From contig JALBUN010000045.1 in NCBI GenBank assembly GCA_025174535.1, positions 868,001 to 932,000 on the forward strand: 64,000 nucleotides of DNA, read 5' to 3'. Source of the stretch: Cantharellus purpuraceus. Taxonomy: Eukaryota; Basidiomycota; Agaricomycetes; Cantharellales; Hydnaceae. Under the pieces are notes generated by a model that worked only from the letters and a program-made list of their open reading frames with translations, was not told the DNA's origin and did not search any database. Both the position numbers and the translations under genes were made by a program. Shown piece by piece: positions 58,605 through 64,000 of the stretch (positions are counted from its first letter, which is position 1; each line of letters opens with the position of its first letter).

Positions 58605-60426
58605 ATGTCTTTTCTCCTTCGCAGACCCTCTCGCACCCTCGCAGCCTTTTCCCTGGTTAGTATCGCCAGCACATCATACTTATATTACCGCCGCAGGGCA
58701 CACTTAGCCGTGGCCAACGAGACATTTGAGATTTCTGTCCGCACGCGGGACTCCTCTGGCAACCGAGTCACCGCGAACCGCGTCCTGCCATTGATCCTCC
58801 CCGTTGAGGTAGAGAAGCAGCTAAACAGATTTTCCAAGACCGAGAGCGTGTTGAGGGACGGTGTCCAATGGAACTGGCATACAGCCCAGGTTGCGGCAAA
58901 CTCTCCCGTCGAGGACGCGTTCGCGAATGTGATCGTTGAGCGGGATCCGCCACCCAAGGCTACAACGTCAGCATCGTCAAATGGCGATTTGCTTTTCTTC
59001 ACCATCTTTGATGGTCATGGAGGCCCATATACCTCTCGTCTCCTGTCCAAAACGCTTATTCCAACCGTTGCGCTCGAACTATCCTCCATTATGCACCAGC
59101 CTGTTCCAAATTCCCCTCCTACAGCGTCGAATACCCTTTCATACCTGAGGTCGTATGTTACACCGTTGCCGTCACCCGCCGTTCCACGCACATTCGATCA
59201 AATCCCTACATATGTATCCCTTGCCATCCAAACCGCCTTTGCCAATCTCGATTCAGAGCTCATCAATGCCCCTTTGCGGATCATGGATTCTCTGGCTGCC
59301 AGCGAGAAAGAGAAAGACGGAAAGGCGGTTCAGAAGGCGACAGAAGATCCCATGGCACTCGCTTCAATCTATCCCGCGCTTTCTGGGTCATGCGCGTTGC
59401 TTGCGCTGTTGGACACTGGCGCGCAGAACATGTATGTCGCGTGTACAGGCGACTCTCGGGCAGTCGCTGGCTATCTCGATGAGGAGACCGGAACTTGGAC
59501 AGTAGACGTCTTATCTGAGGACCAGACGGGCAGAAACCCAAACGAGTTGAAGAGGTACGCGTGTACATACCATCATTCTTCTTATGCACATCGTGCACTC
59601 CACACTAGTGAACTGTTGCAGAACTTTCAAGCTGCGGTGCTTTAATACATCCAGGCTTATATTATTCTCTTAGGATGCAATCAGAACACCCTCCCGAGGA
59701 GAGTCAGGCAGTCATACAACGCGGTCGCGTCCTTGGCGGACTCGAACCTACCCGCGCATTCGGCGATGCACGATATAAATGGAGTCGTGAAGTCCAAGAG
59801 CGGTATGGCTTCTATTGCGTCATGGTTCCATGACTGAACACTAACGCCTTGAAACAAGACTCACACAAACGTTCTTCAGAGGCTCTAGTTTCTGGCCTCG
59901 GCCGCCACCGACTAACCTGAAGACACCCCCATACGTGACGTCTCAGCCGGTAGTCACTTACCGCACCGAGTTCCTCCCACCCACCACACCCTCTTCCAAA
60001 CCCAGCCCCCGCTCGAGAATGCGCTTTCTCATCCTCGCGACGGACGGGCTCTGGGACAAACTTTCCTCTGAAGACGCCTGTGCCTTGGTCGCGGGCCACC
60101 TTGCCGGGTTCCGCGGCGCCGTCCCCAAGCGAGAGCTTGAAAGCCAGTTGAAGCTCTCCATCGGCTCTCGTGGCATCGAAGGGAAGGACAAGAGTTTGAA
60201 AACCAGGGACATGAGCGACACTGGGTCGTGGATGTTCAAAGATGAGAACCTCGCAACACACTTGACGAGGAATGCTTTTGGCAGAGGCAACGAGCAGAAA
60301 CTGAGGGAGCTTTTGTCAATCCCCCCGCCGCTGGCAAGAAGCTATAGGGACGATATAACTGTAACTGTGGTATGGTGGGAAGAGGGTAAAGAGGCCGACA
60401 GACATCAGGTCAAGGCTAAGTTATAG
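58605..60426 (+). CDS. Mitochondrial PP2C-type phosphatase (PTC5/PDP-like)
   Basis: The ATG at 58605 starts MSFLLRRPSRTLAAFSLVSI, an Arg-rich presequence followed by a membrane-type helix (about residues 11-25). PP2C motifs in order: EDAFANVIVER, FFTIFDGHGGPYTSRLL (metal site), SGSCALLALLDTGAQNMYVA, CTGDSRAVAGY, EHPPEESQAVIQRGRVLGGL, EPTRAFGDARYKWS, FLILATDGLWDKLSSEDA and YRDDITVTVVWWEE. Exons end at about 59555 and 59801. Yeast Ptc5 and animal PDP dephosphorylate and activate the pyruvate dehydrogenase E1-alpha; same role is inferred. Confidence 0.9.
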
Positions 60427-60681
60427 ATGCTTAATGCAATTAATTCGCAGCGGGAGGTTGTGCGCCTCAGACAATCGGCTTCAATTCCAATCCTCTGCGT
60501 CTAGTTCTGTATGGATCAGGACTCGAGATGGTATGAACCGCAAGAAAACAGACCCAAAACGCATCTACAACGAAAAAAAAAGGTGAACTGTCCCGTTGTG
60601 TAACGGAATCTAAGAAAAGACGTCAATGATAAAAGGTAAGTATTCATCCCTTGCGTTGCCTGACGCTCAGAAGTCCAAACG

Positions 60682-62994
60682 TTAAATCATTGGTCGCCTT
60701 TTCGGCTTCATTCTGGCTGCAAACCCGTTGGCTCTGGGATGAAAAACCTTCGGGGCATGCCCCACGTTGGCTATCTGCTGCGGGTGGGCTAGACGTGGTG
60801 GGTTGAACACGTTACTTGGCCCTTGACTAGCACCTCCGCGAGCCTCGTGCAAATTATTGCTTATACTCGACGATGAAAATGGGTTGCCCAGGACACGCTT
60901 GGGAGGCTGCTGCTTGTCACGCCGCTGGTTCTCCGAGGGAGGGCTTGATCGACGTCGTTTCGCTTCCCCAGCGCTGTTATCTGTATTGTCATCACTGCTG
61001 CCGGGACTCTTGCGTTTCTTGGGTGGGAGACGGGAGTAGTTTATAGCAGGACTCGAAGATCTCGCTCCAAGAGCGACAGATGATGAGGAAGGCGGCAAGA
61101 ATGGAGAAGACGATCCTCCTGGGGTCGGGGTTGCTTCCCGGACTTCACCATCCTCCTCGTCTTCTCCGTCTGAAGAGTATGGCACAAGGGGTACATTGGA
61201 GTGTGATACAGCCTTACCGTCAGACTTCACTTTTGCGATTTTTTCCTGCAACTTCAGCGCTTGGGGGTCGGGTTTCGGAGAGAGGCGGCATGGTGTGATG
61301 GAAGGGGTCTTAGCTTGCATTGGCGATGAGGATGGCGTAGCCAACCCCTTCGAAACCACCCCACGATCCTCGTCATCCTCGTCATCGACACTCTTCCGCT
61401 TCACACTCTTCTTTGCGCCGTTTGCAGCCTGCAAGTTAATCGCTGCTCCCAGTGAATCTCCCTGCACGCGCATATAGAACAGCATGTACGCATTTTTGCG
61501 TCCGACCACTGCAGAGGACGACGTTCGGACAACTGACTCATCGTTCGCGTCGTACCACATGCCGTCTGGACCTTTCACATGCGCATAGTAGTGTCCCGAG
61601 TTGGGGCCACTGCCGGCATGCGAAATGACAGCGTAAAGTGCATAGCGCGGACCATGCTGTAAACGAAAAGAGTCAAAAGATGCGTATCATGCGATGGAGT
61701 GTATGTACCTGTCCCTCACTCATGGCGGGTTGCAATTCGAAGGTGTGTCCATACTCAATGGTGTGGGTTATCTTACGCCCAAGCGGTGTGAACCGTTTGA
61801 GATGCACAGTGAGACAAAGAGGGGCATCGTGCACCGTGAACTGCTTTTCTGCGTTGACCATCTTCTTACAGCGCTCGCATTTGTACTTATTCGCACCGCG
61901 GAGGTGGTCCACCTGTACGAACTTGGCGAGCGCTTGCTTCAAGGAACTGACCCCTTGAATGTCGAGACTAAGGTCAAGGATAGCATCGAAGGTGTCTGAG
62001 GGATGCCCGCAAGAATTGCATGTCACACGCGAGCGTAGTCGACCACCGAAGAGCTTATGGACCCAAGTGGTTTCGGCAATCTTAACGTCAAGTTTTCTGG
62101 TGAAATATCAGGTGCTATCCTGATCCTAGGGTTATAAGACGCACGGAGAATAGCCTGCGAGACATGAGCGCTGTAAAGCATCTACAGAGTAACGTAGAAA
62201 TTCATGGGCGTCTTCTTGTCTTCCGCGGCGCATATGCTTGGCTATACCTATGCAGCTGATGAGTAGGCTGTGCGTGATTGAGTGCTATACATACGATGTA
62301 AGTTGCCGACTACCTGAGTGGGTATGAACGGTTTCTCCCTTTTTAGAAAGGCAGACTTCATGGTGTCTCTTAGCTTGCAAATCATGCAGAAGGTATCAGA
62401 GACACGGCCTAAACGCAGGAAAGATGCAGCGTGTGAGTGATGCTGAAAAAGGCAGATCTGTGCTGCGACATACATTTATCTTCTGTTGAGCCGTGCTGGT
62501 TCAACAAGTGTTGTAACGGTGGTGTGTGTATTAGGCATTGCAAGACAGAATTGAGAAAGCAAGTGTTCCCGGTATTGATGAATCCGGGGCTGGTCTCACG
62601 GTTCATGATCCAGGTGGTGATTATAGGACGGGTGAAAAGTGAGGGGGCCGACGTGCCTGAAGAGCGCAAGACGGTCGCATTGCTGTTAATCGGCTTGGAG
62701 GGGGAAACAGGTCGAGGAGTGCGTGTCGTCTGTGTATCTATTCAGTCAAAATGCGAAGAAAGAAAAAACCGCTCATAGCCTACTGACCTCTTCATTGGAG
62801 ACATTGATGTAAGGATACTTGGGTTCTGCTTGTGCCAAAGCGCCTGTGGAGGACCCCTCGACGAACTCTATCTTATCATTCAGTATGGCATCCAAACCTG
62901 GGCCCCGTGCGAGCTGCTGAGTGCCGTCTGCGTCCTTTGAGTGGGGAAATTTTGAGGTAGAGGTGAGCGCAATGGGTGAAGCTACGGCTAGCAT
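60682..62994 (-). CDS. Ubiquitin-specific protease (USP36/UBP10-like)
   Basis: The first ATG is 62994 ([20 protein letters not shown]). The USP catalytic fold: Cys box [40 protein letters not shown], zinc ribbon ([40 protein letters not shown]), and the His box [21 protein letters not shown]. The C-terminal third (about 61450-60690) is basic, Ser-rich and disordered ([28 protein letters not shown]), with nuclear localisation signals, as in nucleolar USP36 and yeast Ubp10, which deubiquitinate histone H2B and Pol I subunits. Ends at TAA 60682-60684. About seven exons. Confidence 0.9.
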
Positions 62995-63708
62995 CACACT
63001 ATGTGAAGAAAAGACGTGGAAGGGGAAGGGCACAATGTCGAGTGGCGCGTACCGCCAGAAGCCTAGGACGCGCAAACAACAGAAGCAGTGTTGGTAGGAA
63101 GATATTTAAACTCCGAAGCTGTTGCACAGCTGTTTGAACTGGTTCATATCCTTCTCTTCTGCAAAGATGTATAGAGTGCTCAAATCCAGTAATGGCCTTC
63201 AATACATACTCCAGCGTCACACATCCATTCTTGCTCAATTGTTTCCATGCTTTTTGTTTGTCTTACTTGCAGCCCCGAGCAGTCTGCTTATCGATCTCGT
63301 CGATCTCTTGTTTCTACAGCATGGCTGTGCCGAGATTTACATTCATCACCAAACGCAGTCTTCAGATCTTGCTGAATCTTGCATCAGCGGTACACAATTC
63401 ATGTTTCATGACAATTCTGTCGAGTATTATAACGAAGCAGAAGATAGAAGAGATACTATAAAAGAACTATTAGTTCGAAACTATGAGGGAGCGACTGTAA
63501 CACGTCTCGATTGTACGAAGACTGAGGGACAATTTAAACGAATGAAAATTTTTCTCTCTCTGGCGGCATCCATAAACAGTTGTGCTGCAGCTAGCTGTAG
63601 GACTGTGGATCGCTGTGGATCCAAATAAGCGCGTCGACGCGTCTATGTTCAACATATTTCTGGCGAACAATCATCGTCTGTTGCAGGTCATTGGGGATCG
63701 ACCCCCAG
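62995..63708. other. Upstream of USP gene, no gene seen
   Basis: Several open frames on both strands but none starts at ATG with a motif. Close words at 63160-63330 are unremarkable. Confidence 0.4.
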
Positions 63709-63930
63709 TTAATGTTTAGTGAACCAGATGTGCTCGAAATTTACAATCTCTTTTGCACCTATGTCCGAATATAAGAGCAATGATATATGCATGAAAGGGA
63801 GATAAACGCACAGGAAGTTGCACTTGCAACACTTATAACCGATGAAGTCGGCATGCTGGCGCCTCTTGTGGCGGCTGAGAGAAGATGGGTCACAAAATCG
63901 CTTCTCACATAGATTGCATTGAGTTGCCAT
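63709..63930 (-). CDS. C2H2 zinc-finger protein fragment
   Basis: The ATG at 63930 (minus) opens MATQCNLCEKRFCDPSSLSR HKRRQHADFIGYKC: one good C2H2 finger (Cys-x2-Cys-x12-His-x4-His) of the RFCDPSSLSRHKRR type common in Agaricomycete transcription factors, followed by the first cysteines of a second finger. The frame then becomes non-finger sequence to a stop at 63709, so an intron or a break is likely at about 63818-63833. The rest of the gene was not found to the left. Possibly a relic. Confidence 0.45.
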   Translation of the reverse strand: MATQCNLCEKRFCDPSSLSRHKRRQHADFIGYKCCKCNFLCVYLPFMHISLLLYSDIGAKEIVNFEHIWFTKH

Positions 63931-64000
63931 CTCTTTAGTACTTCAAGACAGATTTAGTCACCATCAATGCAGATATGAACAGACATACTGCACATTCTTG

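Noticed and set aside
63122..63628. 168-codon plus frame near the right end
   Set aside because: The frame does not begin with ATG, has no motif, and no splice model improves it.

Overview
The window is nuclear DNA of a filamentous basidiomycete, most likely an Agaricomycete. Evidence: intron-dense genes with roughly 50-120 nt introns, a four-exon histone H4, a fused BioD-BioA biotin gene, a DUF6535 membrane-protein relic (a family expanded in mushroom-forming fungi), fungal-type VPS17, RRN3 and formin, and retrotransposons whose decay is by CpG loss. No tRNA, rRNA, CRISPR array or prokaryotic feature was found. All gene models below were built by eye from reading frames, splice sites and family motifs.  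Region 1 (1-14704) is a nest of LTR retrotransposons with no host gene I can defend. Two LTR families alternate. LTR-G (about 510-620 bp, TGTTATG...GTAACA) belongs to a Ty3/gypsy element whose gag and pol are readable in several broken copies. LTR-B (1352 bp when complete, TGTATGGGAAC...GTTCCAAAACA) appears only as solo, truncated or internally deleted LTRs. Insertions lie inside one another: G1 in the gag of G2, LTR-B in the G1 RNase H region, LTR-B in the gag of G3, LTR-G in another gag. One LTR-B (13348-14699) has a perfect 5-bp target duplication, and a near-identical inverted copy lies at the left edge.  Region 2 (14705-24200) holds histone H4, a large multi-exon formin and a small putative membrane protein. 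Region 3 (24200-26640) is gene-poor and contains a decayed APH-type kinase.  Region 4 (26641-40598) is a dense housekeeping block: biotin synthesis fusion gene (-), RPA2 (+), RRN3 (+), a DUF6535 pseudogene (-), an RNF220-type RING ligase (+), eIF3f (+) and mannose-6-phosphate isomerase (+). The biotin gene and RPA2 are divergent across only 92 bp.  Region 5 (40599-50307) carries a disordered basic hypothetical protein, a secreted CAP/PR-1 protein with a His-rich linker, two tandem secreted M24 metallopeptidases and a microsomal glutathione S-transferase.  Region 6 (50734-64000) carries VPS17, an ENOSF1/L-fuconate dehydratase homologue, GTP cyclohydrolase II, a mitochondrial PP2C phosphatase, a USP36/Ubp10-like deubiquitinase and a C2H2 zinc-finger fragment.  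The host genes are ordinary single-copy functions, not a pathway cluster. The most informative signals are in the transposon block: a correctly phased A_AAA_AAA frameshift site at the gag stop, a possible Tf1-type self-priming pair, nonsense mutations of the CGA-to-TGA type, and bZIP-type TGASTCA sites in LTR-B. In the host genes, two likely GC-AG introns (one at a catalytic motif) and a 7-nt first exon stand out.
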